Shown here: positions 43,730 to 52,150 of the stretch, piece after piece
Layout of the letters: each line of letters begins with the position of its first letter
How positions within the stretch are numbered: the stretch's first letter is position 1
From: Novispirillum itersonii
GTDB taxonomy: Bacteria; Pseudomonadota; Alphaproteobacteria; Rhodospirillales; Rhodospirillaceae
DNA length: 64,000 nucleotides
Direction of reading: 5' to 3'
Assembly: GCF_014205675.1 (NCBI RefSeq)
Contig: NZ_JACIIX010000001.1
Coordinates: 172,989 to 236,988, forward strand
Made by a program: the position numbers and the translations under genes
The notes under the pieces: model-generated
The model's input: the letters and a program-made list of their open reading frames with translations, nothing else
Told to the model about the DNA's origin: nothing
Database searches by the model: none

Positions 43730-45322
43730 TCAGTCCTTGCTGACGCCAGCGTAGAGGTTGGTGTCGAACGACGGCCCGAGCACCAGATTCTTCACATTTT
43801 TCCGGGCCACCGCCACTTCGGTTTCCTGGAACATGATGATGAACGGCGAGTTCTCGAGGATCGTCTTCTGAAGATCCTGATAAACGGCGGCGCGCTTGGC
43901 GGAATCCCGCTCCATCAGGTTGGCGGCGGTGATCTTGGTCAGATCCGGGATATCCCACGCATTCCGCCATGCCAGCGTCTTGACCTTGCCTTCGTCGGAG
44001 TTATCCGGGTTGGAGGCAAAGGTTTCGGCGTTGGTGTGCGGGTCCTGATAGTCCGCGCCCCACTGGAACATGGTGATGTCGTGGTTACGGGCGCGGTACT
44101 TGGTCAGCACCTGCTTGCCATCCCCCGGAATGATCTCCAGCTGCACCCCGGCCTGCGCGAAGGTCGATTGCAGGGACTGGGCGATCTGGGTGGTCATGGT
44201 GACGTTGCGGGTGTCGATGGTGGCCTTGAAGCCGTTTTCCAGACCGGCCTGCTTCAGCAGGTCCTTCGCCTTGGCGACATCCAGCGCATAGGGGGTGTCG
44301 TTGGAAGCCCCGAGGAAGCCGTTCGGCAGGAAGGTCTGATGCTTGGTGGCGCGCCCGGCCATGATGACATTGGCGATGCCATCATAATCAACCAGATACT
44401 TCAGGGCCTTCCGCACTTCCGGCTTCTGGAGGTACTGGTTCTTCTGGTTAAGGCCGACGTACCACACCGTGCCCTTCGGGGCCGAGACCAGATGCAGGTT
44501 GGCATTGGTCTTGGCGGTCTTCAGCTGGTCGGCTTCCAGATTGCGGGCGATATCCACATCACCCTTTTCCAGCAGCAGCTGCTGCGAGGCGGATTCCTTC
44601 ACCTGACGGATCAGCACCCGCTTCAGCTTCGGCTTTTCGCCCCAGTAATTCTCGTTGGCGACCAGCGACAGGGATTCACCCGGCTTCCACTGGCGCAGGG
44701 CATAGGCCCCGGTTCCGGCATAGTTGGTCTTCAGCCATTCGTTGCCGAAGTCGCCGTTCTTTTCATGCTTCATCACCTCGACCTTATCAACCACCGAGGC
44801 AACGGTGGCGGTCAGGCAGTTCAGCACGAAGGACGGGGCATAGGGCTTGTCGACCTGAAACACCAGCGTGTCGGCGTCAACGGCCTTGACCTTGTCCTTC
44901 ACGTTGTCCGGGGTCAGGCCGAACTGGGTCAGGATGAAGGCCGGGGACTTGTTCAGGATCACCGCGCGCTGGAGCGAGAAGGCGGCGTCTTCCGCCGTCA
45001 CCGGGTTGCCGGAGGCAAACTTGACACCCTTGCGCATCTTAAAGGTATAGGTCAGCGCATCGTCAGAGACGGTCCAGCTTTCGGCCAGCGTGCCGCGCAG
45101 CTTCGACACATCCTTAATGTCGAAGGCGACCAGACGGTCATAGGTGTTGCCGGTGTATTCGCCGGTCGAAATCTCGAAGGCCTCACCGGGATCGAGGGAG
45201 ATGATGTCATCGATGGCAAAAGCCATCACCAGCGTGTCCTTGGGGGTGTCGGCCAGCGCCAGACCATACGGGGTCATCGCCAGAACCGTTCCCAGTGCCG
45301 CACCGGCCAGATACTTGCGCAT
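43730..45322 (-). CDS. ABC transporter periplasmic binding protein, family 5 (peptide/nickel type)
   Basis: This 530-residue solute-binding protein has a signal peptide (about 1-23, ending ALA) and the SBP_bac_5 core (ISLDPGEAFEISTGEYTGNTYDRLVAFD, LAESWTVSDDALTYTFKMRKGVKFASGNPVTAEDAAFS). It delivers a peptide-like ligand to the permease pair. It heads a five-gene minus-strand operon (binding protein, two permeases, two ATPases). The ATG at 45322 precedes a standard signal peptide; the upstream frame has none. Confidence 0.92.
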   Translation of the reverse strand: MRKYLAGAALGTVLAMTPYGLALADTPKDTLVMAFAIDDIISLDPGEAFEISTGEYTGNTYDRLVAFDIKDVSKLRGTLAESWTVSDDALTYTFKMRKGVKFASGNPVTAEDAAFSLQRAVILNKSPAFILTQFGLTPDNVKDKVKAVDADTLVFQVDKPYAPSFVLNCLTATVASVVDKVEVMKHEKNGDFGNEWLKTNYAGTGAYALRQWKPGESLSLVANENYWGEKPKLKRVLIRQVKESASQQLLLEKGDVDIARNLEADQLKTAKTNANLHLVSAPKGTVWYVGLNQKNQYLQKPEVRKALKYLVDYDGIANVIMAGRATKHQTFLPNGFLGASNDTPYALDVAKAKDLLKQAGLENGFKATIDTRNVTMTTQIAQSLQSTFAQAGVQLEIIPGDGKQVLTKYRARNHDITMFQWGADYQDPHTNAETFASNPDNSDEGKVKTLAWRNAWDIPDLTKITAANLMERDSAKRAAVYQDLQKTILENSPFIIMFQETEVAVARKNVKNLVLGPSFDTNLYAGVSKD

Positions 45323-45514
45323 GAAAGTGTGCTCCCTGTTCCGTTCAGTAAAGACCGTCTGACCGCAGACGGACTGCAACGCCCTCCCGCCGGGGTCCGG
45401 CTGTCGTCATTCCGGTGTTTCAGGCGGCATCCGCAGATGCGCTTTTTCACCGGTTTCGCCGTTTAGCCCCATACACCCGAAGAGCATATCAAGAAAACGT
45501 AACATTTCTAATGC

Positions 45515-45535
45515 TTTCGGAAAAACCGTCCGAAA
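45515..45535. promoter_or_regulatory. Inverted repeat TTTCGGA-N7-TCCGAAA
   Basis: TTTCGGA (45515-45521) and TCCGAAA (45529-45535) are perfect arms separated by 7 bases, about 195 bases upstream of the binding-protein start. It is a candidate operator. Confidence 0.4.
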
Positions 45536-45595
45536 ATCTGGGAACAGCGCCCCGGTCAGGCACCGCCCGGGGATATTTTATACACATCTTATAAT

Positions 45596-45619
45596 GTCAG
45601 GAAACCGCTGTTTCCTGAC
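45596..45619. promoter_or_regulatory. Perfect inverted repeat GTCAGGAAA-N6-TTTCCTGAC
   Basis: Nine-base perfect arms with a 6-base centre (CCGCTG). They begin one base after the TATAAT at 45590-45595, so this could be an operator at a start site or a 5' leader hairpin. Confidence 0.45.
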
Positions 45620-45692
45620 CGGACGGTCAGCCTGAAACCGCACCACAAACACCCAAAGGTATAGATATTCTGTATAAATCCATACTCGGACA

Positions 45693-45720
45693 TTGACCAA
45701 GCATCCGACTATGATATTAG
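45693..45720 (+). promoter_or_regulatory. Sigma70-like promoter of chemoreceptor gene
   Basis: TTGACC (45693-45698), a 16-base spacer and TATTAG (45715-45720) lie about 90 bases before the start codon. Confidence 0.55.
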
Positions 45721-45809
45721 CCTGAAAGTGTCACAAAAGCGTCAGGACAGGTGCCGGAAACCGGCCCGTCCCACCGCAATCAAGAATGACAGACGGAGGG
45801 TGCGTTCAT

Positions 45810-47498
45810 ATGCTGTCTATCAAGTCACTCCGGATCAGCCGTAAGCTCGGCAGTATCGTCATGATTGCCCTGATCGGGTACATCGCTATCGGGGCGCTGG
45901 CCCTGATCAACATCCGTTCCACGCTGGTGAATGACCGCCGCGACATGCTCCAGCATATGGTCGAGACCTCGGTCAACATCATCCAGACCTATCTGGATCA
46001 GGCAAAATCCGGCCAGATCCCGGAACAGGAGGCCCAGCGCAAAGCGGCGGAAGCCCTGCGCATGATGAAGTTTGAGGGCAGGAACAATTACTTCTTCATT
46101 CTGGATTTCGACGCAAAAATCGTCATGCACGGTGCCGATCCGAAGATTGACGGCAAGGACATGCGGAATTTTACCAGCCCCACCGGCGAAAAACCTTTTG
46201 TGACGGTGGCAGAGGCAGGCCGCACCGGAGCCGGGTTTATTCATTATAACTGGAAACGCCCCGGCAATGACACCATTGTCCCCAAGCTGTCTTACGTTGT
46301 CGGCATTCCCGACTGGAAATGGAGCGTCGGGACCGGCGTCTATATTGATGACATTGACTCTCAGTTCAACCGCAAGGCTCTGGAACTGGGGGCTCTGTCC
46401 CTGCTGATCATCCTGACAATGGGGGTGTTCGCCCTGTGGATCGCCCGCGACACCAGCCGCGCCGTCCGCACCCTGACCGCCGAGATGAACAGCCTGTCCT
46501 CCGGCAATACCGACATCGCCATCCACGGCGGCGACCGTGGCGACGAAATCGGCGACATGTCCCGCGCTGTTGTGGTGTTCCGCGATAATCTGATTCACAA
46601 CCGCGCCCTGCGGGACCGGCAGGAGGCGGACGACCGCCACCGCACCGAACGGGCAACCCGGATTGAAACCCTGACCGCCAGCTTTGACGCCGATATCGCC
46701 CGACTGGTGTCCGGGGTGATCACCTCCGCCGGACGGCTGGAACAGACGGCTGAAGAGATGGCGGCGATCTCGCAGCAGACCTCAACACAGGCCACCTCGG
46801 TGGCGGCGGCAGCGGAACAGGCGTCCGCCAACGTCAACACCGTTGCCTCCGCCGCCGAAGAGCTGTCCGCCTCGATCCGCTCGATCACCGACCGGGTGGA
46901 TGAAGCCTCCGGCCTCGCCCGTCACGCCGCCGATCAGGTGGCCCTCAGCACCGCCCAGATCGACCGGCTGGCGCAGGCCACCCGCAGCATCGGCGAGGTG
47001 GTGTCGCTGATCACCGCCATCGCCGACCAGACCAACCTGCTGGCCCTGAATGCCACCATCGAGGCCGCCCGGGCCGGGGACCTCGGCAAAGGCTTCGCCG
47101 TCGTCGCCAACGAGGTGAAGACGCTGGCCAACCAGACCAGCCGCGCCACCGAGGACATCCGCATCCAGATCGACAACGTCCAAACCCAGACCCGGCTGGC
47201 GGTGGAGGCCATCGCCAGCACCGGCAAAGCAATCGGGCAGGTCAGCAGCGTGTCGGCGGCCATTGCCGAGGCGGTGGGGGAACAGGACCATGCCACGCGG
47301 GAAATCGCCCACAGCGTCGAACAGGCCTCCGCCGGGACGCAGGAAGTCACCGGCAATATCCACGGCGTCACCGCCGCCGCGCAGAAGACCGGCGATGTCT
47401 CCACCGATGTTCTGACGGCAGCGGGCACCCTGACCGCCAATGCCGATGACCTGAAGACGCTGGTGGACCGCTTCCTCGCCGATGTCCGCAGCGCCTGA
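45810..47498 (+). CDS. Methyl-accepting chemotaxis protein with single Cache domain
   Basis: This 562-residue chemoreceptor has an N-terminal membrane helix (about 14-36) and a periplasmic sCache_2-type domain (about 40-185) containing [30 protein letters not shown] second helix lies near 193-214, followed by a HAMP (about 215-265) and the MCP signalling domain with the hairpin-tip motif [24 protein letters not shown]. Cache_2 receptors often bind small carboxylates. It should signal through CheW/CheA to flagella. GGAGG lies about ten bases before the ATG at 45810. Confidence 0.94.
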   Translation: MLSIKSLRISRKLGSIVMIALIGYIAIGALALINIRSTLVNDRRDMLQHMVETSVNIIQTYLDQAKSGQIPEQEAQRKAAEALRMMKFEGRNNYFFILDFDAKIVMHGADPKIDGKDMRNFTSPTGEKPFVTVAEAGRTGAGFIHYNWKRPGNDTIVPKLSYVVGIPDWKWSVGTGVYIDDIDSQFNRKALELGALSLLIILTMGVFALWIARDTSRAVRTLTAEMNSLSSGNTDIAIHGGDRGDEIGDMSRAVVVFRDNLIHNRALRDRQEADDRHRTERATRIETLTASFDADIARLVSGVITSAGRLEQTAEEMAAISQQTSTQATSVAAAAEQASANVNTVASAAEELSASIRSITDRVDEASGLARHAADQVALSTAQIDRLAQATRSIGEVVSLITAIADQTNLLALNATIEAARAGDLGKGFAVVANEVKTLANQTSRATEDIRIQIDNVQTQTRLAVEAIASTGKAIGQVSSVSAAIAEAVGEQDHATREIAHSVEQASAGTQEVTGNIHGVTAAAQKTGDVSTDVLTAAGTLTANADDLKTLVDRFLADVRSA

Positions 47499-47517
47499 GG
47501 CCACGGAGAGGACGGTC

Positions 47518-48171
47518 TTACAGCGCCGCCGCCAGCGCCCACAGCATGGCGGCGGCAAACCCCAGCAGCACCACCCCGGCACCACGGTTGATCCACAGCA
47601 GCACCGGCGGCGACAGCCGGTGCCGCATCAGCGATACCCCGGTGCTGAGAATCACCCACCACAGCATTGACCCCACGAACACCCCGGCCACCAGCGCCAC
47701 TGCCGTTGCGGTATCACTGCCCGCCCCCAGCCCCAGCCCGGCGAACAGCGCCGCGAACAGGGCAATCGTCGGCGGGTTGGCAATCGTCAGGCCAAAGGTG
47801 GCGACACACAGGCCCAGCACACCCCGCCGTCCGCCTGCGGCGGCTCCTTCGCCCGCCGCCGGGGCCGCCCGCAGGGTCTTCACCGCCAGCCACAGCAGCA
47901 CCAGTGCCCCGCCGCCGTTCAGCAGCAGCGCATAGTCCTGCAACACCGCCGCCACCCCGGCCACCCCGAAGGCCGCCACCGCCGCATACAGGGCATCGGC
48001 CAGCGCCGTCCCCAATCCTCCGGCCACCCCGGCCAGCACCCCGCCTTCCAGCGTGCGGCGCATGCACAGAATACCGATCGGCCCAACCGGGGCGGCGATC
48101 GACAGCCCCAGTATCATTCCCTTCGCCAGCATCACGGCCAGATCCGGGGACAGGTCAGGTGTCAGGGTCAT
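47518..48171 (-). CDS. LysE family translocator
   Basis: This 217-residue exporter starts with a short acidic segment and has about six membrane helices with GLSIAAPVGPIGILCMRRTL and FGLTIANPPTIALFAALFAG. It overlaps the upstream Lrp/AsnC gene by four bases (ATGA), so the regulator and exporter form an operon. Its closest resemblance in this window is the LysE protein at 26.4-27.1 kb. Confidence 0.9.
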   Translation of the reverse strand: MTLTPDLSPDLAVMLAKGMILGLSIAAPVGPIGILCMRRTLEGGVLAGVAGGLGTALADALYAAVAAFGVAGVAAVLQDYALLLNGGGALVLLWLAVKTLRAAPAAGEGAAAGGRRGVLGLCVATFGLTIANPPTIALFAALFAGLGLGAGSDTATAVALVAGVFVGSMLWWVILSTGVSLMRHRLSPPVLLWINRGAGVVLLGFAAAMLWALAAAL

Positions 48172-48632
48172 TCCTTGCCTCCTCCTGCCAGCGGCAGGGC
48201 ATTGGTTTCTTTCGGGGAGGACAGCGCCAGCTGGGTATGGGTCCGGCCCAGTCCCGGCAGATCCTTCAGGCCGGTGGCCAGAAAGCCTTCAAGATCGGCA
48301 ACCGACCCGACCCGCACCTTCAGCAGATAGGACCAGTCACCGGTGACGTGATGGCATTCCAGCACCTCCGGCCGCTGCCGCATCCGGGTCAGAAAGCCCG
48401 GCTCCCACTCCGGGCGTTCAATGGCGACAAAGATGAAGGCAAGGATGTCCAGACCGGCTTTCACCGGATCGACCCGCACCGTCCACCCCTGCAACACGCC
48501 GGAGGCCTCCAGCCGCCGGATCCGGTCGGCAACCCCGGACACCGACAGCCCGACCGCCGCCCCCAGATCGGCGTAAGAAGACCGTCCCTGATCTTGCAGC
48601 AGAGACAAAAGACGGCGATCCATGGCATCCAT
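48168..48632 (-). CDS. Lrp/AsnC family regulator
   Basis: This 154-residue regulator has an N-terminal HTH (YADLGAAVGLSVSGVADRIRRLEASGVL) and a RAM domain (ILAFIFVAIERPEWEPGFLTRM). It likely controls the LysE exporter it precedes in an operon. Confidence 0.9.
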   Translation of the reverse strand: MDAMDRRLLSLLQDQGRSSYADLGAAVGLSVSGVADRIRRLEASGVLQGWTVRVDPVKAGLDILAFIFVAIERPEWEPGFLTRMRQRPEVLECHHVTGDWSYLLKVRVGSVADLEGFLATGLKDLPGLGRTHTQLALSSPKETNALPLAGGGKE

Positions 48633-48719
48633 CGTAAAATTTCCTGCATTAAGTTTTAATTCTGGGAAAATTTTTCATGATTCGCCGCCGTAGTCCATCC
48701 TTACTTTAGAGGGATGACA

Positions 48720-48740
48720 TTTTTGTGCGCCGCACAAAAA
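48720..48740. promoter_or_regulatory. Perfect 21-bp palindrome with PhaR/AniA-type box at phasin promoter
   Basis: Arms TTTTTGTGCG / CGCACAAAAA flank a single central C. Positions 48726-48737 (TGCGCCGCACAA) match TGCRNYGCASMA perfectly. It lies just upstream of the -35 of the phasin promoter. Confidence 0.65.
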
Positions 48741-48744
48741 TCCG

Positions 48745-48772
48745 TTGACTCTGCCGCCAGCTGCGCTATCTT
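48745..48772 (+). promoter_or_regulatory. Sigma70-like promoter of phasin gene
   Basis: TTGACT (48745-48750), a 16-base spacer and TATCTT (48767-48772). The flanking PhaR-type boxes at 48726 and 48783 bracket it. Confidence 0.6.
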
Positions 48773-48782
48773 ACCCTCATGT

Positions 48783-48794
48783 TGCACCGCAAAA
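48783..48794 (+). promoter_or_regulatory. Second PhaR-like box downstream of phasin promoter
   Basis: TGCACCGCAAAA matches TGCRNYGCASMA at all positions except one (A where S is expected). It would overlap or directly follow the transcription start. Confidence 0.45.
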
Positions 48795-48882
48795 ATGCCG
48801 GTGCCCACCCCGGAGTGGCTGACAGGCGGAAATCCGCCGGACAGTGAGGCTGCTCCCCACCGCACTGATGAGGAGTTGCGCC

Positions 48883-49230
48883 ATGCTCAAGACTTTCGAT
48901 GACGTCGTCGCCTTCAACAAAGCCAACGTTGATGCTTTCGTTCAGGCTGGCACCAAGTTTGCCACCGGCGCCGAAGAAATCGCCAAGGAAGTGTTCGGTT
49001 ACACCGGCAAGGCCTTCGAAGGCGCCGTTGAAACCTCCAAGGCTTTCACCTCCTGCAAGACCCCGGTCGAAGTCGCCCAGCTGAACCAGAAGCTGGCCAA
49101 GGACAACTGGGACGCCGTCGTCGCCGAAGGCACCAAGCTGGCCGAAATGGCCACCGTCGTGACCAAGTCGGCGTTCGAGCCGGTGCAGGCCCGTTACAAG
49201 GCTGCCTTCGACTCCTTCTCCGGCAAGTAA
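48883..49230 (+). CDS. phaP: Phasin family protein
   Basis: This 115-residue, Ala/Lys-rich amphipathic helical protein (VVAFNKANVDAFVQAGTKFATGAEEIAKEVF, VEVAQLNQKLAKDNWDAVVAEG) has the features of a Phasin_2 protein, the coat of polyhydroxyalkanoate granules. The ATG at 48883 follows GAGGAG with suitable spacing. Its promoter carries PhaR-type boxes, so expression probably rises when granules sequester the repressor. The synthase genes are not in this window. A strong terminator and a 43-bp repeat array follow. Confidence 0.9.
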   Translation: MLKTFDDVVAFNKANVDAFVQAGTKFATGAEEIAKEVFGYTGKAFEGAVETSKAFTSCKTPVEVAQLNQKLAKDNWDAVVAEGTKLAEMATVVTKSAFEPVQARYKAAFDSFSGK

Positions 49231-49272
49231 GCTGCGCCGGGATCTCCCGGGGCACTTTGACGGCTGAAACAC

Positions 49273-49307
49273 AAACCCCCTTCCGGGCCGGAAGGGGGTT
49301 TTGTTTT
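49273..49307 (+). terminator. Terminator of the phasin gene
   Basis: AAACCCCCTTCC / GGAAGGGGGTTT form a 12-bp stem with a GGGCC loop, followed by TTGTTTT. It is the first hairpin of the repeat region; later units repeat its 3' half. Confidence 0.85.
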
Positions 49308-49537
49308 GTCTGCAACGCAGACGGGCCGGGCCGGAAGGGGGGTTTGTTTTGTCTGCAACGCAGACGGGCCGGTCCGGAAAGGGGTTTTGTTTTGTCTGCA
49401 ACGCAGACGGGCCGGGCCGGAAGGGGGGTTTGTTTTGTCTGCAACGCAGACGGGCCGGTCCGGAAAGGGGTTTTGTTTTGTCTGCAACGCAGACAGGCCG
49501 GGCCGGAAGAGGGGTTTGTTCTGTCTGCGATGCAGAC
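49280..49537 (+). repeat. Six-copy 43-bp tandem repeat array downstream of phaP
   Basis: Six units of 43 bp, each ending in the palindrome GTCTGC-AAC-GCAGAC (starts at 49308, 49351, 49394, 49437, 49480 and, degenerate, 49523). Units 2 and 4 are identical and units 3 and 5 are identical, so an 86-bp dimer is itself duplicated. The other part of each unit (GGCCGG.AAGGGG-TTTGTTTT) copies the 3' arm of the phasin terminator. The period is not a multiple of three, so reading frames shift at each unit, which argues against coding. Array copies can form repeated hairpins. Confidence 0.93.
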
Positions 49538-49562
49538 AGAAGCGATCAGCGGCAGCCGGGGC

Positions 49563-50405
49563 TCAGGGCCGCCCCTGCCCCAGTTCCTGCACCACTTTGG
49601 CAATGCGGTCGCGGTCGGTCCCGTCCGGGGCCAGCGTCAGGTAGACATCCAGCGCCGCCAATGCCCCGTCGAGATCACCCAGACGCATATGCATCAATCC
49701 GCTTTCCCGCCACAGCCAGTGGTCTTCCGGGGTCACCAGCAGCATCCGCTCCACCGTCGCCAGCGCGGTCTGGTAATCCCCGGCCTGAAGCGCCCGCAGC
49801 TTGATATTGGCCTGAAGGCGGATTAGCACCTCGCGGTTGCTGACGGCCGCATAAATGGCCGGGGTCAGCTCCGCCTCCGGTCCCTCAATCGCCTTGACCA
49901 GACCGCGCAGGTCCGCCACCGACAGTTCCGCCCCGTCGTGGAACGGATCAAGGATCACCCGCTCGCCATCCTCGCCATCCACCCGGATGATGAAGTGTCC
50001 GGGAAAATTCAGGCCCTCTGCCGTCCAGCCGACCGAGCGGGCCAGCGCCAGATACAGGATCCCGAGACTGACCGGCAGGCCGCGCCGCCGCTCCATCACC
50101 CGGATCAGGTCGGCATTGTCCGGATCCTCGTAGGTCTCCGCGTCGCCATGATAGCCGAAGGTCTCGACCAGAACCGCCCGCAGCAGCGCCCCACGTTCCT
50201 GCGCGGGCTCCGGCGCTCCGGCGGTGGCAACCCGTTCTTTCAGGGTGGCATACAGCAGATCCAGATGCGCCTGCGCCGCCTTCAGGTCCCGCCCGGGGCG
50301 GGCGGCATCGGCCAGCGCCAGCGCCGTCAGCGCCAGATCAATCTCCGCATCCTCACCATCCGCCAGCTGGTCCAGAACCCATCCCGTTTCCCGGTGCTGT
50401 GTCAT
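49563..50405 (-). CDS. SirB1 family protein (transglutaminase-like with TPR)
   Basis: This 280-residue protein has the transglutaminase-like SirB1 region (RRRGLPVSLGILYLALARSVGWTAEGLNFPGHFIIRV, DPFHDGAELS) and C-terminal TPR-like helices (AGDYQTALATVERMLLVTPEDHWLWRESG). Related proteins are poorly characterised and often lie beside housekeeping genes. It overlaps the BON-domain lipoprotein gene upstream by four bases, so they are co-translated. It is convergent with phaP. Confidence 0.87.
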   Translation of the reverse strand: MTQHRETGWVLDQLADGEDAEIDLALTALALADAARPGRDLKAAQAHLDLLYATLKERVATAGAPEPAQERGALLRAVLVETFGYHGDAETYEDPDNADLIRVMERRRGLPVSLGILYLALARSVGWTAEGLNFPGHFIIRVDGEDGERVILDPFHDGAELSVADLRGLVKAIEGPEAELTPAIYAAVSNREVLIRLQANIKLRALQAGDYQTALATVERMLLVTPEDHWLWRESGLMHMRLGDLDGALAALDVYLTLAPDGTDRDRIAKVVQELGQGRP

Positions 50406-51031
50406 AAGGGCCTCCTGTCGGACGGCTTCCGCCGTCGCGGATCATTTTTCAGCCAGATCAGGTCAACGACCTGCCGGACATATTCCGTGGACCGGCACCA
50501 GTCGAGCACCCGGGTCCGTTCCTCGGCATCCTGTGCCAGACCGATCACGTAGACGGTCCGGTCCACGACGCCGACCTTGTAATTCACCGCAACGATGCGG
50601 CTGTCGAACATCAGCGACGACCGCAGCTCTCCGGCGATGGCAACATCGCGGGCGAGATCGGTCGACTCATCGGCCCGGATCCGGATGTAGTCAAGAACCT
50701 GAATCACATCGGGCTCTTCCTTCGCCAGCCGCACGGCAAGGGCCTTGCGGTCGGCATCCTTCAGGACCCCGGTCAGCAGCACCCGCCGCTCGAAGACCGT
50801 GACGTCAATATCCGTCATCAGCCCGGCATCACTCTGGAAGAACCGGCCGGTAATCCCGGCCTTGATGGCGGTATCATTGGCGGTGCCGTCAACACCGCGC
50901 TCCTCGATGGCGGCGGATCCGACCGTCGCCACCGCCGATGCCGCCATGCCAATCGGGGTGCAGGCGCTGACCGACAGCAGCGGCAGCACAGCCAAAGCAC
51001 ACAGCAGCGGACCGGTTTTTGATACCTTCAT
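50402..51031 (-). CDS. BON-domain outer membrane lipoprotein (DolP-like)
   Basis: This 209-residue protein has a lipoprotein signal peptide with lipobox LSVSAC (Cys at about 24) and two BON domains (about 50-120 and 125-195). This architecture resembles DolP (YraP), which maintains outer-membrane integrity. It overlaps the SirB1-like gene. The role is inferred from domain order. Confidence 0.87.
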   Translation of the reverse strand: MKVSKTGPLLCALAVLPLLSVSACTPIGMAASAVATVGSAAIEERGVDGTANDTAIKAGITGRFFQSDAGLMTDIDVTVFERRVLLTGVLKDADRKALAVRLAKEEPDVIQVLDYIRIRADESTDLARDVAIAGELRSSLMFDSRIVAVNYKVGVVDRTVYVIGLAQDAEERTRVLDWCRSTEYVRQVVDLIWLKNDPRRRKPSDRRPL

Positions 51032-51125
51032 AGGCAGCAGAATAAAGGGTTTTTGGCGTATCGCCAGCCTTTATTCCGGCCGGATCATTCCAGCCCGCTC
51101 CACCTCGATCAATCAGGCCAGCCGA

Positions 51126-51497
51126 TCAATCCCCCGGCCGCCACGCATCGGCCAGATGGTGCGGACGCCCGAAGGAGGGCACCGCAATCACATCAAACCG
51201 CACCTGCCGCTCCGCATACTGCGGATTGAGGGCCAGCCACGCCTGCGCCCCGCGCTCGATCCGGCGGCGCTGCTCCGCCGTGATCGACTCCAGCGCCGCC
51301 TCCACCGTCGGGCGGGCCTTGACCTCGGCAAACACCAGATACGGCCCCCGGGCGACAATCAGGTCCACCTCCCCGGCCCCGGTGCCCCGGCCGGAGGTAA
51401 AGCGGCGGGCCAGAACCGCCCAGCCGAGAAAGCGCAGGGTCAGGGCGGCGACTGTCTCAGCCCGCCGACCGGCGGCATCGGCAGATCCCCGGGCCAT
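51126..51497 (-). CDS. yraN: UPF0102 (YraN) family nuclease-like protein
   Basis: This 123-residue protein has the PD-(D/E)xK-like pattern GEVDLIVARGPYLVFAEVKAR characteristic of UPF0102. Members resemble Holliday-junction resolvases, but their activity is not established. The start overlaps the stop of the GST gene by one base (TGATG), so rsmI, GST and yraN form one transcription unit. Confidence 0.9.
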   Translation of the reverse strand: MARGSADAAGRRAETVAALTLRFLGWAVLARRFTSGRGTGAGEVDLIVARGPYLVFAEVKARPTVEAALESITAEQRRRIERGAQAWLALNPQYAERQVRFDVIAVPSFGRPHHLADAWRPGD

Positions 51498-52150
51498 CAC
51501 TCTTCTCCCGCCGGAAGACCGTTGCGGCGCCAGACCTCCGCCAGCTCCGGCAGGGCCCATACCCGCTGTGCCACCGCCCACAGGGCCGGGGCCTCGGCGG
51601 CAAACCACTCCGGCCCCGGTGTCCAGCGGACCATCACCGCCGCATAGAAATCCAGTGCCGACATCCGCCCGCCCAGACACCACGGCCCGGTCACCGCCGC
51701 ATCCCACAGCCGGTAGGCCGCCAGCAGACGGTCGCGCATCTGCACCGAAAAGCCCTCCCGCGCTGCCGGATCCGGCACCAGCGTGTCCGCCCGGTCCATC
51801 ACCGTATAACAGGGGTAAATGGCGCTGTTGATGAACAGCAGCCAGCGCAGGAACGCCGCCCGCTCCGGGGCCTGCGGCGGCGGCACCAGACTGCGCTCCG
51901 GCGCGGCCATGTCGGCCAGCAGCAGGGTAATCGCCCCGCTTTCGGTCATCAGGGTCCCGTCCGGCAGGATCAGGGCCGGGATCTGCCCCAGCGGGTTGAT
52001 CTGCCGCAGCCGCGCCGCGGCAGCCGGATCCTCGAACAGATGCCCGACCGGGATGAACGCGGTCGGCAGGCCGTACCAGCCCAGTTGCAGATCAACGATG
52101 GCCGAGCCCCAGCCGGGTTGTCCATACAGGGTCCAGAGACCGTCCGTCAT
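51497..52150 (-). CDS. Glutathione S-transferase family protein
   Basis: This 217-residue protein has a thioredoxin-like N-terminal domain (YGQPGWGSAIVDLQLGWYGLP, NPLGQIPALILPDGTLMTESGAI with the Glu-Ser pair of the glutathione site) and the helical C-terminal domain. It may conjugate glutathione or act as a reductase; the substrate is unknown. It lies between rsmI and yraN with overlaps of 4 bases upstream and 1 base downstream. In many alphaproteobacteria the gene here is gshB, not a GST. Confidence 0.88.
   Translation of the reverse strand: MTDGLWTLYGQPGWGSAIVDLQLGWYGLPTAFIPVGHLFEDPAAAARLRQINPLGQIPALILPDGTLMTESGAITLLLADMAAPERSLVPPPQAPERAAFLRWLLFINSAIYPCYTVMDRADTLVPDPAAREGFSVQMRDRLLAAYRLWDAAVTGPWCLGGRMSALDFYAAVMVRWTPGPEWFAAEAPALWAVAQRVWALPELAEVWRRNGLPAGEE

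Larger units (their letters stand above)
45323..45809. other. Long divergent intergenic region with inverted repeats
   Basis: These 487 bases lie between the ABC operon and the chemoreceptor. No ORF is credible. The region is more A/T-rich than its neighbours in several places and holds two perfect inverted repeats (45515-45535 and 45596-45619), a TATAAT (45590-45595) and a promoter-like pair at 45693-45720. Confidence 0.6.

Noticed and set aside
48714-48902. 62-codon plus-strand frame over the phasin promoter
   Set aside because: It overlaps the promoter and PhaR-type boxes, ends 20 bases inside phaP, and has no Shine-Dalgarno sequence or domain.
49280-49537. Possible CRISPR array
   Set aside because: Whole 43-bp units repeat, with no unique spacers between short repeats, and no cas genes are nearby.
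49046-49603. Minus-strand frames with repeated peptides such as CVADKTNPPSGPARLRC
   Set aside because: The repetition comes from the 43-bp DNA array. Because 43 is not a multiple of three, frames cycle through the units, so the apparent repeat proteins are artefacts.
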